DNA from: Leptospira bouyouniensis
GTDB lineage: Bacteria; Spirochaetota; Leptospiria; Leptospirales; Leptospiraceae
Assembly (NCBI RefSeq): GCF_004769525.1
Contig: NZ_RQFT01000011.1
Location: 1-64,000, forward strand
Length of the DNA: 64,000 nt
Direction: 5' to 3'
In this document: positions 9,129-18,737 of the stretch, piece after piece
Position numbering within the stretch: the first letter of the stretch is position 1
How the letters are laid out: each line of letters begins with the position of its first letter
Translations under genes and position numbers: made by a program
Notes under the pieces: generated by a model
The model's database searches: none
The model's input: only the letters and a program-made list of their open reading frames with translations
Told to the model about the DNA's origin: nothing

Positions 9129-9995
9129 CTATTCCATGGCTTCGTTTTCTGCGAGGGATTTTCCTTTATCATCCTTCCATTCAGTCATCCCATTGGCATT
9201 TCTTCCCATCACAATCACAGCACCTGCCGAAGGAGAAGAAAAAAGAAAATCGTGAGTGAAGATATAGTGATCGCCTTCTACTCTTAAGGTTCCATCGGCA
9301 ATCAGCTTTTCACGAAGTCTCATGTATCCTTTTGCCCATTTCTCCATAGATGGAACTAATTCCATCATTGCTTGGCTTCCTTTTTTAACTACGAAACCTT
9401 CTGTTGTGAGAAAGCCTGTTGCTTTAATGCCTTTCGTTAAAATTGTAAAGTCCTTCGACTGAGAAGATATTTTCTCGGATTCCCTTTTATCTATTCGTTC
9501 GAATAATTTGAATCCTAATGTGTGAACTGTTAGTTTGATATTTTCAAGGAACTCTTCCATCTCCGCTTGGTCTGCTTCGGATATGGATGTTTTTGCGGGC
9601 ACTGTAGAATTTTCCAATTCATAGCGATTTGCCTCTTTTGCTAATTCAAAAAGCCTTTTCTCTAGATACTTTACATGAGCTTTGTTTAGGTTCTTACTAA
9701 AAACACAAACTGCTTCAATCCAGAATTCTTTAGAACCTAAATGTTGTTTGAGCCTGTCTAGGATACTCTCTGCTTCGCCAATATAAACTAAGTCTTTTTC
9801 TTCATCTTCTGGATTCTTTCCGAATAGAAAATATACACCCGTGGAATATAAATCTTCCCTATTGATGGATTCCTTGATCAGAGTTCTTGGAATTTTATAT
9901 GTGATTCCATTCCAATTGGAAAGTTCCGCAGAGATCCTTCCGCTGGCGTCTCCATCAATGAGGAAGAGGGTGATCTTTTTGGGAAAGGGTTTCAT
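9129..9995 (-). CDS. GIY-YIG nuclease family protein with DUF4357-like C-terminus
   Basis: 288 aa. The GIY-YIG core is at residues 53-90: G-V-Y (53-55), Y-I-G (71-73), Arg81 and the following K-Q-H. A central helical region and a C-terminal domain rich in F-L-T-T-E-G-F-V-V-K-K-G-S-type strands match the DUF4357 module that usually accompanies this class. The family cuts DNA; members often sit in restriction and other defence loci, frequently near type I systems. It is third in a minus-strand run after the TIR protein and the UDG-like protein, 86 bases after the latter, probably one transcript. Confidence 0.85.
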   Translation of the reverse strand: MKPFPKKITLFLIDGDASGRISAELSNWNGITYKIPRTLIKESINREDLYSTGVYFLFGKNPEDEEKDLVYIGEAESILDRLKQHLGSKEFWIEAVCVFSKNLNKAHVKYLEKRLFELAKEANRYELENSTVPAKTSISEADQAEMEEFLENIKLTVHTLGFKLFERIDKRESEKISSQSKDFTILTKGIKATGFLTTEGFVVKKGSQAMMELVPSMEKWAKGYMRLREKLIADGTLRVEGDHYIFTHDFLFSSPSAGAVIVMGRNANGMTEWKDDKGKSLAENEAME

Positions 9996-10081
9996 GGGTT
10001 TACTGTCTCGTTAGTATTTCAAATTCGTCAAAGATAGTCTTGTAAGCTTTTTCTTTGATTTTTTTAACAAATTCGCCTCGT

Positions 10082-10729
10082 TTAATCCAATGATTTAAAT
10101 TCCTCAGAAAGGCAAACTTCCTTTAACAAAGCATAAGCCATGGCTCTTGGAACTCTGTAAGAAGGGTGATAGAAGCTAACAAATTTCATATTCTTTTCTT
10201 TCCCAATCAGAATATCATATCCAGAGGATTTTAACTTAAGGTTCGGATATAAAAGATTCAAATACTCATCTTTTGCAATTCCAGTGATGATCACATCAGG
10301 TTCTATAATTGCGATTTGTTCTAGGATAAATTCTTTGTCTCGATTTAGATAATGTTCTAATTCTGCATCGTTTGCTGTTGAGCCTCCAGCAATTTTTTTC
10401 ACATTCATGAAGGCAATTTTCCGAATTGAATCAATCAAGTTTTCTTCAGATATAGATTGCACAGGTGGAAAGTTATTCAGTATTCCGTAGCTCCATTCAG
10501 CGATTCTCCTCGAAAAGCCAAATTTTATGCCATATTTCCACCAATCTCGGTAATCCTCTTCGGATTGCTCTGGATTGTTTGATTCTTTGGTGAGTACTAA
10601 AATTTTCACCTTAGCTTTTAAATACTCTTCTTCATTTATTATTCCATCGGAAACAAAGCTATTCTTAAATTCAGGATGCGAGTTTTTCCATTTTTCGAAT
10701 AAAGCGTTCAGTTTTTCTGTTTTTGACAT
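10082..10729 (-). CDS. Uracil-DNA-glycosylase-superfamily-like protein
   Basis: 215 aa. K-I-L-V-L-T-K-E-S-N near residue 43 corresponds to the first beta strand and active-site loop of the UDG fold, and F-Y-H-P-S-Y-R near residue 190 to the His-containing DNA-intercalation loop. The canonical water-activating motif of families 1 and 4 is not obvious, so substrate and activity are open. The middle (R-I-A-E-W-S-Y-G ... A-F-M-N-V-K-K-I-A-G-G) is typical of small stand-alone members found in defence islands. It begins 28 bases after the TIR-NTPase gene, so the two are probably co-translated. It could act on modified phage DNA; that is inference. Confidence 0.75.
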   Translation of the reverse strand: MSKTEKLNALFEKWKNSHPEFKNSFVSDGIINEEEYLKAKVKILVLTKESNNPEQSEEDYRDWWKYGIKFGFSRRIAEWSYGILNNFPPVQSISEENLIDSIRKIAFMNVKKIAGGSTANDAELEHYLNRDKEFILEQIAIIEPDVIITGIAKDEYLNLLYPNLKLKSSGYDILIGKEKNMKFVSFYHPSYRVPRAMAYALLKEVCLSEEFKSLD

Positions 10730-10757
10730 TGTTCCTCCTTTGTTTCTAACGATTGTT

Positions 10758-13190
10758 TTAAGTATGAATTGATTTCAAATTTAAGAGCTGTAAAATTTTC
10801 TGTTTTAATCGAAAATTAATATTATGAGTATTTAGGTATGATTGTAGGTAATATGATAAAACTTGTTCTGCCCATTTATTCTTTTTTTCCTCATAATTTT
10901 TCTTTAAATCAGAAATGAATTTAAAATCGATATCCCCATGTTTTAAATGCACTTTCAATGATAAAAGTTCATAGGCAGGGTACATATTTGCAGATGTAAT
11001 TTCATCTACTATAGGCAATAATTTATCAGAACCAATATAATCTGCAATTTTATCAATCATGCTTACAGTTATAAGAAAGGCGAAAAATCTTATCGATTTT
11101 TCTATAAATTGCCTTTTCTCATCTTCTGATAATTCCTCTTTTTCAAGTTTTAAATCCAATCTTTCAGACAACCACTGTTTATATTCTTCGGATTGCATAT
11201 CTTCTAGAAGAAAATTTAGCACTCTTAAACCTAATTCTTCAGTAGATAAAACTATTTCCTTCAGCTTCTTCTTTTCATAGGAACCTGCACGATTTTTTGC
11301 AATTTGACCTAGAACTTCCATAATCTTTAAAGATTTGCTAAATTCTCGAAGTATTGGGCTTTCATTAAGATTATCAGAAAAAGGTTCATTCGCATTCTCT
11401 TCGATTTTTCGTTCAATCTTTCTGTTTTCTTCTGTAGATTTTTCGGAAAGAATGGACTTTGGTAGTTCATGTATAAGTTGAATCATGAAATCGGTTTCTG
11501 ATTTTAATAATTTAGCTGGCTTTATTTTATCAAACGTTAGCAAAGAATGCAAAATTACATCGTCGATTATACTTAGATTTTGTGCGTGATGAACCGTAAA
11601 AATAATCGTAAATGCACTTTCTTTCGTATAAATTGTATCGCATAATTCTTTAATTAATTCTTTATCATTAGTTTCTGCTAAGTATTTTCCCAAAAAAAAG
11701 AAAAAAAGGTAGTGATGTTCAAACTCGATGACATTCTCTTTAATTCGAAGAATTGGGTATTCGTTGTTTCTAATTTTATTAATGATACTATCCGCAACTA
11801 AGAACCTTTCTTTGTACACTCTATTGAAATTACTTAAATTTTCACTTTCAGTATATTCCGCCTTGTGTTTGTAGATATCAAATGATAATTGAGTGAGGTA
11901 GTTAAATGCTGTATCAATTTCATCTGGTTTTAAATTTTTTCTTAAAAGGTGGGCTGTAATCAACGCTTGATAGCAATGTCCGTATGCTGTAATTTTGTAA
12001 TCATTTGGCATAAATGCTTCTAATGATTGTAATATGCTGAGAATATAAAATGGATATCTAGGTACAATTTGATTTTTGCTGATTATTGTATTAACTTTAT
12101 CTTCTAGTAAATCGACGTCTTTGTCTGATATTTGATTCCCTCCGATAGTTTTCCACTTCCGAATAAGGTCTTCTTGTTTATCTAACGTGAATTTTTTTAT
12201 TTTGATTAATTTACAATCATCTGATAGATTATCATCCTTAAAATAAGTTAGATATTCATCAGAACTCATTAGTATTATGATTTTACTATAGTTTTGTTCG
12301 AGATAAGGCAATATATTTTTTGAAATTAAATGATGAAAGTCATCTATTATGACAACTTTGTTTTGTTGCGATTTCCATAGCTCAAAATTTCCATTATACT
12401 GTTTTTGGAATTGATCTTTGAAATATTTCTCAAAATTGATAGTTTTTTTGATCAGTTCGCCATCAAGCAAGAGTGAATAAACGTTTGATTTTGCTAATTC
12501 CAAAGCGATGTTTCTGGCTATTGTTGTCTTTCCTGAAAGTTTATCTCCTTCAAATAAATAAAATTTATTAGTATTCTTCGGATTAAAAAATAGCTCATTC
12601 CAATTCGTTATGGATTCTTCTTTCGAAGAATCAAAGTTTTCGCCCAGTAATTGGGGAAAAATGAAAATGTCATCTAAAGTTAGTTCTTTTTTATTTTCTG
12701 AAAGAAATTCTATATTCGTTAATTCTTTCTTGAAATCTTCATTTATTAAAATGGAATTTTGATATTCTGTAATTACTTTTTTAAGTTCTTCGTAGATATT
12801 AAGCCAAGCCTTCTCTTGAGTATCCCATTCTGAAACTGGCTTCGCATCTTTTGGGATAATTTGATGGGAAGAACACTTCGCATCCTTCCATGTACAGGGT
12901 TTAATTATAATTGGGATAAATTTTTTTCCCACAGATTCAATCGCATATTCCATTTCCTTAAGACATGCTTGAGAAGATAGGAAGTTTTGAGAGAGCAGAC
13001 CAAGTATTATATGTGCTCCAGAAAGATTGTAATCAATCTCTTTTTTCCAGTTTTCGCCTGCGAGTATTTTTCTGTCATGCCATTCATCAATAAGATTTTC
13101 GTTTCTTAAATTGGTTAACCATTTCTCAAGTTCAATACGAAATTCTTCATCCTGATGACAATAACTGTAGAATAATTTAATTTTATACAT
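10758..13190 (-). CDS. TIR-domain STAND-type NTPase (candidate antiphage sensor/effector)
   Basis: 810 aa. The N-terminal TIR domain (1-140) has the F-Y-S-Y strand and S-x-x-C-x-x-E motif with putative catalytic Glu79, as in NAD-degrading bacterial TIRs. A P-loop NTPase follows: Walker A G-D-K-L-S-G-K-T (215-222), Walker B V-V-I-I-D-D about 80 residues later, and a winged-helix-like part near 400-470. The C-terminal 300 residues are helical and would be the sensor. This TIR-NTPase-sensor layout is that of bacterial NLR-like abortive-infection proteins. It lies 67 bases after hsdS, in the restriction block. No counterpart with a named system is recognised. Confidence 0.85.
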   Translation of the reverse strand: MYKIKLFYSYCHQDEEFRIELEKWLTNLRNENLIDEWHDRKILAGENWKKEIDYNLSGAHIILGLLSQNFLSSQACLKEMEYAIESVGKKFIPIIIKPCTWKDAKCSSHQIIPKDAKPVSEWDTQEKAWLNIYEELKKVITEYQNSILINEDFKKELTNIEFLSENKKELTLDDIFIFPQLLGENFDSSKEESITNWNELFFNPKNTNKFYLFEGDKLSGKTTIARNIALELAKSNVYSLLLDGELIKKTINFEKYFKDQFQKQYNGNFELWKSQQNKVVIIDDFHHLISKNILPYLEQNYSKIIILMSSDEYLTYFKDDNLSDDCKLIKIKKFTLDKQEDLIRKWKTIGGNQISDKDVDLLEDKVNTIISKNQIVPRYPFYILSILQSLEAFMPNDYKITAYGHCYQALITAHLLRKNLKPDEIDTAFNYLTQLSFDIYKHKAEYTESENLSNFNRVYKERFLVADSIINKIRNNEYPILRIKENVIEFEHHYLFFFFLGKYLAETNDKELIKELCDTIYTKESAFTIIFTVHHAQNLSIIDDVILHSLLTFDKIKPAKLLKSETDFMIQLIHELPKSILSEKSTEENRKIERKIEENANEPFSDNLNESPILREFSKSLKIMEVLGQIAKNRAGSYEKKKLKEIVLSTEELGLRVLNFLLEDMQSEEYKQWLSERLDLKLEKEELSEDEKRQFIEKSIRFFAFLITVSMIDKIADYIGSDKLLPIVDEITSANMYPAYELLSLKVHLKHGDIDFKFISDLKKNYEEKKNKWAEQVLSYYLQSYLNTHNINFRLKQKILQLLNLKSIHT

Positions 13191-13257
13191 GTAAGTTCCT
13201 TTTTATTTTTGAAAAAAATCGCATCATTGCGGAATTATTACTCACCCCCATCCCCCC

Positions 13258-14511
13258 TCACACCAACCTAACTTTCCCTGTCAGCAACACCTGCATTAAC
13301 CCCTGTTTGATCCCCTTTGTTTTCTCCAACTTATTCTCCAATCCCTCAATCTCCTCATCTATTTCCGAATGCACCATCGCAATAGCTTCTTGTTCGGTGA
13401 GAGTGGGGGGAATCGGAATTCTGATTTGAGAAAGCTGTGTCGCTGATATATGTACTACTGCATCTCCTTGTCCTCGACTTGCTTTTTGTTTCTGAATATA
13501 TGGTGTATTCAACAAATAACCAAGGAACATAGAGTTACACTTATATGGTGAAAGTATCACGATATCACCTCCAGCATATGCTTCAAATGAGTTGATATAT
13601 GCTACGCATTTACCGATATCTTCTTTCGTTTCTCCAGAACCAGCGAACAAGATATCTCCACTTTGTATTTTTTTTGCGGTTTTTGCTACAGTAGTTGAAA
13701 TATAGGAGTAGAAGGATTTAATATAATCTTTATGCTTTGTATAGATTTCTCCATATCGAATGCAAGGTATATCTCCTGAATTAGACTCATCTTTACGAAC
13801 ACCTTGACCTTTGGTAAAAACCCCCACTTCCCCCAACTTCTTCACCTCCCAATCCTCAGGAATCCTTCCCACCTCCGTATCCTTCATTCCTCCCATCCCA
13901 CCAAACCCAGGCAAACGGCGTTTCCCCGTAAGCAACTCTTGCATGGCTCCTTGTTTCAGGAGTTTTTTCTTTTCGATGGTGGTTTCCAGGGAAGTGATCA
14001 GTGCATCGGTATCGGAGAGAACTTCGGCAATGGCTTCTTGTTCGGCGAGAGTGGGGGGAAGGGGGATTGTTAATAGTCTACATTCTGCTACATTAAGATG
14101 TTGCTGAGCTAAACCACCTTGTGCTCGTAGTATTTGACTTTTTGCATATTCAGAGTTAAACCAATAAGATATGTAGTTGCTACTTATATTTTTTTTAGGG
14201 CGGGAAATTAATAAATCTATACAATTGGACCCAGAATATTGTTTGGAAATTACTGCACTAGTACCTGGGTAGCCAGTTCGAACAGTTACTATATCACCTT
14301 CTAGCAGAATACTTTTCTTATTTACTTTATTACCGTAATCACTAATGGAGATTAGGTTATTTTCATCTATTTTATTTTCTTTAATATTTGCCGATCTAAA
14401 AGCAGGAATTCCATTTTCGATATAATATTTTGCAGGCTGAATAACGATGCCTACAGAAATTTTATCGCATATTCGATAATACTCTATTTCTGACCAATTT
14501 TCTTTAATCAT
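13258..14511 (-). CDS. hsdS: Type I restriction-modification DNA specificity subunit
   Basis: 417 aa with the two-fold HsdS layout: target recognition domain 1 (about 1-150), conserved helix with P-L-P-P-T-L-A-E-Q-E-A-I-A, TRD2 (about 215-360), and a second helix P-I-P-P-T-L-T-E-Q-E-A-I-A. Each TRD reads half of a bipartite site and the two coiled-coil helices set the spacer. The two conserved helices are near-identical, a hot spot for TRD exchange. The start codon overlaps the hsdM stop by 4 bases (ATGA), so the subunits are translationally coupled. The recognition sequence cannot be read from the protein here. Confidence 0.96.
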   Translation of the reverse strand: MIKENWSEIEYYRICDKISVGIVIQPAKYYIENGIPAFRSANIKENKIDENNLISISDYGNKVNKKSILLEGDIVTVRTGYPGTSAVISKQYSGSNCIDLLISRPKKNISSNYISYWFNSEYAKSQILRAQGGLAQQHLNVAECRLLTIPLPPTLAEQEAIAEVLSDTDALITSLETTIEKKKLLKQGAMQELLTGKRRLPGFGGMGGMKDTEVGRIPEDWEVKKLGEVGVFTKGQGVRKDESNSGDIPCIRYGEIYTKHKDYIKSFYSYISTTVAKTAKKIQSGDILFAGSGETKEDIGKCVAYINSFEAYAGGDIVILSPYKCNSMFLGYLLNTPYIQKQKASRGQGDAVVHISATQLSQIRIPIPPTLTEQEAIAMVHSEIDEEIEGLENKLEKTKGIKQGLMQVLLTGKVRLV

Positions 14512-16898
14512 ACCTCAAACCCCATCTTCGCCAAATGCCCTTTCACCTTTTTGTCCAGTGCCTCGGTTTCTTTCTCCAAAGTTTCCAGCGGACTTTCATA
14601 CCGTTCCGCAAGTTCTTTGATCCGTTTGGTCAAGGTTTGGCTAATGCGGTTCAGTTCTGATTGCACATCTTCCGAGAGTTTGGCGAACCATTTGGATTCT
14701 ACCACAAGGGTTTTGATTTCCTCTTCCTTTAAGGTTTTGTATCGTTCGCTCACTTTGGTTTGTAAGTCCGTCTGTGCCTGTTTGATTTTGGAATTGAGAT
14801 CCGTGACTTGGTAGGCTACGTTTAGGTATTCTTGGAGGAAGTTGATTTCTTCCTTGGCATCTTTATCCGATTGGATTTGTTTCAAGCGAGCTTGTACCGA
14901 TTTAGGTGTAATGGTGTCCTTATCGGTTTTGGCATCCGAGAGAAGTCCTTCGTCTCCACCTTGTTCTTCGACCATTTCTTCTAGTTTTAAGTCCAGGCTA
15001 TCTCGTTCGGACTCCAAGGTTTCGATGGATTCCTTTTCCTTGGCAAAGTAGGCTTGGATGAGGAGGGCTTTGGGAATGAGCCTTCCTTCAAACTCTTTGG
15101 ATTTGCCAATGGGTTCGATTTCCTTTCCCACCTTCCAACCTTCATCCACAACCAAATACACATCATCTTGCATCACCTCAAGCCAATAGGTCATCAGATG
15201 TTGGTAGATATCATAAGCATCCACAAGAGGGGTTTTGGAAAAGGCAGTGAGAAGGCTTTCGCTAAAGTTATGGATAAACACCTTAGGTTTGGTTTTGCTC
15301 CCAATCGACTTACATGCATCGAGTCCGCTTTCTTTCCATTTGGCGAACGTGTTTTCGATTTGTTTTCCAAATTTCACAAATTCAGGATGAGAATAGATGG
15401 TAGTTTTGATCTCTTCCTTCGAACATTTGAGATCATAAAATCCTTTTCGTTTGTTGGTAGTAAAAAGAGTTTCTTTCAGTCCTTGATACACCTCCCAAAA
15501 AGGAGAGAGGGCATCCACATCCAGTTCAGGAATCCCGCCATGCAAATGAGCTTCGATGTTTTGGATGTCTTCTGGTTCACTGCTATCAATATAACGAGGG
15601 ATATTGAGATTGAATTCCTTCTCTTCAATCTCTTTGAATGTCACCTTACGGCTGTATTTTGGAATTTGAATTTTATTGGTAAACACATCCACAATTTTGT
15701 GAATGTCTTGTTCCCGAAGTCGGTTTTTATTTCCATCCTTCTCAAACCCTTTCGACGCATCGACAATGAAAAGTTCCTTACGTGTTTCAGCTTCTTCCTT
15801 ATTGATCACAATGATACACGCAGGGATGCCCGTTCCGTAAAACAAATTGGCAGGAAGACCAATGATCCCTTCGATATAACCTTTTTGGATCAGTTTCTTT
15901 CGAATCTCTGCCTCCGCATTCCCACGAAAGAGAACACCATGGGGGAGAATGATCGCCCCCTTTCCATTGCTTTTCAAACTACGAACCGCATGCAGTAAAA
16001 AAGCAAAATCCCCATTCTTTTGGGGAGGAATACCAAAATCCTGAAACCTCCCATAACGATCGTTTATGGGATCTATTCCATTGCTCCAGGCTTTAAAAGA
16101 AAACGGAGGATTGGCGACAAAAAAATCAAACTGTTTGAGGTCTCCTTTATCAGTAAGATACAAAGGATTGGCAAGTGTGTTCCCTTGTTTGATCTCTGCC
16201 GTTGGATTGTCATGGAGGATCATATTCATCCGTGCCAAAGAAGACGTTGCCACATCCATCTCTTGTCCATACAGAGTGATCTTACCCGCCTCAGCCGATA
16301 CCTTCAGAAGCAAGGAACCAGAACCACATGTGGGGTCATAAGCCGTCTTACTAGATTTATCAGCCGAAGACACATGGATGATCTTTGCCATAATGCGACT
16401 CACTTCGGCAGGAGTATAAAATTGACCCTTACTCTTGCCACTTTCCGTAGCAAAATGCCTCATGAGATACTCGTAAGCATCTCCTAAAATATCATCACCT
16501 TCCGCCTTGTTACCCGAAAAGTCGAGGGATGGGTTTTCAAAGATTGCAATGAGATTGGTGAGACGTTGCACCATCTCTTTTCCACTGCCAAGTTTATTCA
16601 CATCGTTAAAATCGGGAAAATCTGAGATTTTGTTGGCTTCTCCAAGTGGTGCGAGTATCTTTTTGTTGATGTCATCGCCAATGCTCGTTTTTCCCTTCAA
16701 GGCAACCATATCCTTAAAGGAGCTACCCTTTGGCACGGTAATGGGCGAAAAAGCTTCCCCTGCATATTTATCCGAAATGTATTTGATAAATAACATCACG
16801 AGAACATAATCCTTGTATTGTGATGCATCCATCCCGCCCCGTAGTTCGTCGCAAGATTTCCAAAGAGATGAGTATAATTCCGATTTTTTAATTGCCAT
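14508..16898 (-). CDS. hsdM: Type I restriction-modification DNA methyltransferase, long form
   Basis: 796 aa, well above the usual 500 or so. N-terminal HsdM helical domain (1-150), then N6-adenine methylase with AdoMet motif D-P-T-C-G-S-G-S-L (188-196) and catalytic N-P-P-F (263-266). The extra length lies after about residue 470: a region with S-E-P-E-D-I-Q-N-I-E-A-H-L, then a long charged coiled coil (about 610-790). Such long HsdM proteins occur in the hsdM-hsdS-hsdR arrangement that carries extra genes. It methylates the HsdS target and protects host DNA. First gene of the minus-strand block; its promoter must lie in 16899-17170. Confidence 0.95.
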   Translation of the reverse strand: MAIKKSELYSSLWKSCDELRGGMDASQYKDYVLVMLFIKYISDKYAGEAFSPITVPKGSSFKDMVALKGKTSIGDDINKKILAPLGEANKISDFPDFNDVNKLGSGKEMVQRLTNLIAIFENPSLDFSGNKAEGDDILGDAYEYLMRHFATESGKSKGQFYTPAEVSRIMAKIIHVSSADKSSKTAYDPTCGSGSLLLKVSAEAGKITLYGQEMDVATSSLARMNMILHDNPTAEIKQGNTLANPLYLTDKGDLKQFDFFVANPPFSFKAWSNGIDPINDRYGRFQDFGIPPQKNGDFAFLLHAVRSLKSNGKGAIILPHGVLFRGNAEAEIRKKLIQKGYIEGIIGLPANLFYGTGIPACIIVINKEEAETRKELFIVDASKGFEKDGNKNRLREQDIHKIVDVFTNKIQIPKYSRKVTFKEIEEKEFNLNIPRYIDSSEPEDIQNIEAHLHGGIPELDVDALSPFWEVYQGLKETLFTTNKRKGFYDLKCSKEEIKTTIYSHPEFVKFGKQIENTFAKWKESGLDACKSIGSKTKPKVFIHNFSESLLTAFSKTPLVDAYDIYQHLMTYWLEVMQDDVYLVVDEGWKVGKEIEPIGKSKEFEGRLIPKALLIQAYFAKEKESIETLESERDSLDLKLEEMVEEQGGDEGLLSDAKTDKDTITPKSVQARLKQIQSDKDAKEEINFLQEYLNVAYQVTDLNSKIKQAQTDLQTKVSERYKTLKEEEIKTLVVESKWFAKLSEDVQSELNRISQTLTKRIKELAERYESPLETLEKETEALDKKVKGHLAKMGFEV

Positions 16899-17176
16899 AT
16901 TGTCTCGCCAGAGTCTTATTTTTCTTAAAATTATGCAATTGTTTCATGCTAGCAGATGGGTGGGACAAATGTTTGGGAGATTGCATTTTTAAAAAAAATT
17001 AGCCAGGATTTGCAATAAAATAGGCTTTTGCAGACACCTAAATCATGGGACTTGTATCGAAATCTTCTACCGAGTTTTACCATCCCAAAACCCATCAATT
17101 CAGAAAAATTTCAAATTCGCATATTCAAATAGAAAGAAATGTCCCACACCCACATGATAATACCAAAGGAAATCCT

Positions 17177-17896
17177 ATGAAATCAAAATTAAATTATCGA
17201 ATCCTTCCTGTTATACTATCGCTAGGCATTTTCGCAAGTTGCAACTTCGAAAGTTATATATCGATCTCCTTTTTGGAGATCCAAAATTTGCTTCGATCAA
17301 AAGAAAAAAAGGGAATTCTTTTTCCCGCCACCATCCGTTTGGAGGTAAGCGGATCCGAAAGCTGTGAAAAAGACAAAGGCAAAATCACAGACTATGTAAA
17401 TGATTATCTCATCGAGCCAGGCGAAGGAGTATGCATAAATGATTCAGACAAAATGAAAACCTACCTCCAAATCGAAGGAAAGGTAAAAATGGTAAACGAC
17501 GAATCCCTCCTTCAAAATGACATCCACTTAGTTAGTTTCTCTACTTTTGAGAAAGATAAAGAGATAAAAGTCGCTCTCCATTTGAATAGCAATAGCTTCT
17601 ATTCGATCTCTGCTTTCTCACAAAGGGAGTTTTGGTCTAAATTATAAGCCAAAGATTTCTCCGTTCAAATCAATATAGAAAACAATTCCTCCCAAGATTT
17701 AATGATGAACTGTCGCAGTTGTTACTTGAACGGAACTCCAAAACCATTCCGAGGAACCACCGAATTCACAAAAGGATCCTATGTAACGGTCAAACTCTCC
17801 ACGATCTTTGTGGAATCCATCCTAGAGAATGGGGAGGATACAGTGGTTTCCTTCTACAAAAAAGAAAATACAAACAATCCGCAAAATGCCAACTAA
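17177..17896 (+). pseudogene. Lipoprotein gene interrupted by one in-frame TAA
   Basis: From ATG 17177 (AAAGGAA upstream) the protein begins with a lipoprotein signal ending F-A-S-C (Cys22). An earlier in-frame start at 17045 would precede the signal and is unlikely. The frame meets TAA at 17645-17647, then continues open without a shift through A-K-D-F-S-V-Q-I-N-I-E-N-N-S-S to TAA at 17894. Both parts read as one beta-rich protein of about 239 aa. The pattern vaguely recalls small phage/plasmid lipoproteins (DUF7424-like), a weak impression. Either a nonsense mutation, a sequence error, or two separate products (156 aa, and a 64-aa piece from ATG 17702). Confidence 0.7.
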
Positions 17897-17909
17897 CAAG
17901 GAACAAAAA

Positions 17910-18728
17910 ATGAAATTATTTAGAATCTTAGCAATCTCTCTCATCTGGCTTTCCGTCACAGGCTGTTTGGATATATTTCAAACAATTGAAATTGGGAAAG
18001 AAAATGTATTAACCAGTTTTATTAGGATTAAGGCTTATCTACCAGAAAATAAAGAAAAAGTTTTCACTCAAAATTCAACATTAGGTTTTTATGATTACCC
18101 TGATTTAAAAGTAAAAACATCAGTGAATACAAAAGACAACTAACAAGGGATGGATATCCTATATTCAATACCTTTAGCAAAATTGAAATCAGGTTTAGCA
18201 GAGAGTAAAAAAGAAATTTTACAACCTCCATTTATAGACAAAAATGGTCAGCTAATCTTTGTTTTTATGCCAGACAAAAATAAAGTTGAGAAAGGAAAAA
18301 CCAAACAAGATGAAGAAATGACTGAAAAAATTCTTGGAATGTTTTCTTATAAGATCTATTTCCCATCGGAATGGAAACCAAAATCTGGAAACATTAGGTT
18401 GGTGAATTCGAATCAAAGTATGTCAATTGAAATCATCTCCACTGGAAATGGTGTTCTGATTGATTTTCCAATGCGATACGTAATTGCAGGTTCAATCCTG
18501 ACCCTTTCAAAAACAGAAAATGTCGATTCCAAAGTTGCAAATGACTATATCGAAAAAATGATCAAAGAAAAGGAAGTTGCTCGAAAGAAAGAAGAGGAAG
18601 AACGAAAAAAGCAAAACGAAATTGAAAGGAAAAAACAAGAGGAATACGAACGAGAAGAAGCCAAAAGGAAAGAGGAAGAGAAAAAACAGCAAGAGCTAGA
18701 TGATAAGAATGACGGGGAAGAGGAGTGA
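17910..18728 (+). pseudogene. Second lipoprotein gene interrupted by one in-frame TAA
   Basis: ATG 17910 follows an AAGGAA site and starts a lipoprotein signal ending S-V-T-G-C. The frame stops at TAA 18141-18143 and stays open in the same frame to 18728, where the tail is a lysine/glutamate-rich single-helix stretch of about 55 residues. The full product would be about 272 aa. A downstream ATG (18150) could restart a 192-aa protein without a signal peptide. Begins 13 bases after the previous broken lipoprotein, so the two form an operon. Function unknown; both appear to be losing the membrane-anchored form. Confidence 0.7.
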
Positions 18729-18737
18729 GATTTTCTT

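Noticed and set aside
8936..9259. 107-aa plus-strand frame
   Set aside because: Its second half is antisense to the GIY-YIG gene and the first half has no recognisable features.
15054..15998. 314-aa plus-strand frame
   Set aside because: It is antisense to hsdM, whose motifs are intact; composition follows from the coding strand.
17645..18143. Programmed stop readthrough of the two lipoprotein genes
   Set aside because: The contexts lack a known readthrough signal (no CAA-TTA type context, no downstream structure seen); mutation is simpler.
18507..18692. 61-aa minus-strand F/L-rich frame
   Set aside because: Antisense to the lysine/glutamate-rich tail of the lipoprotein.
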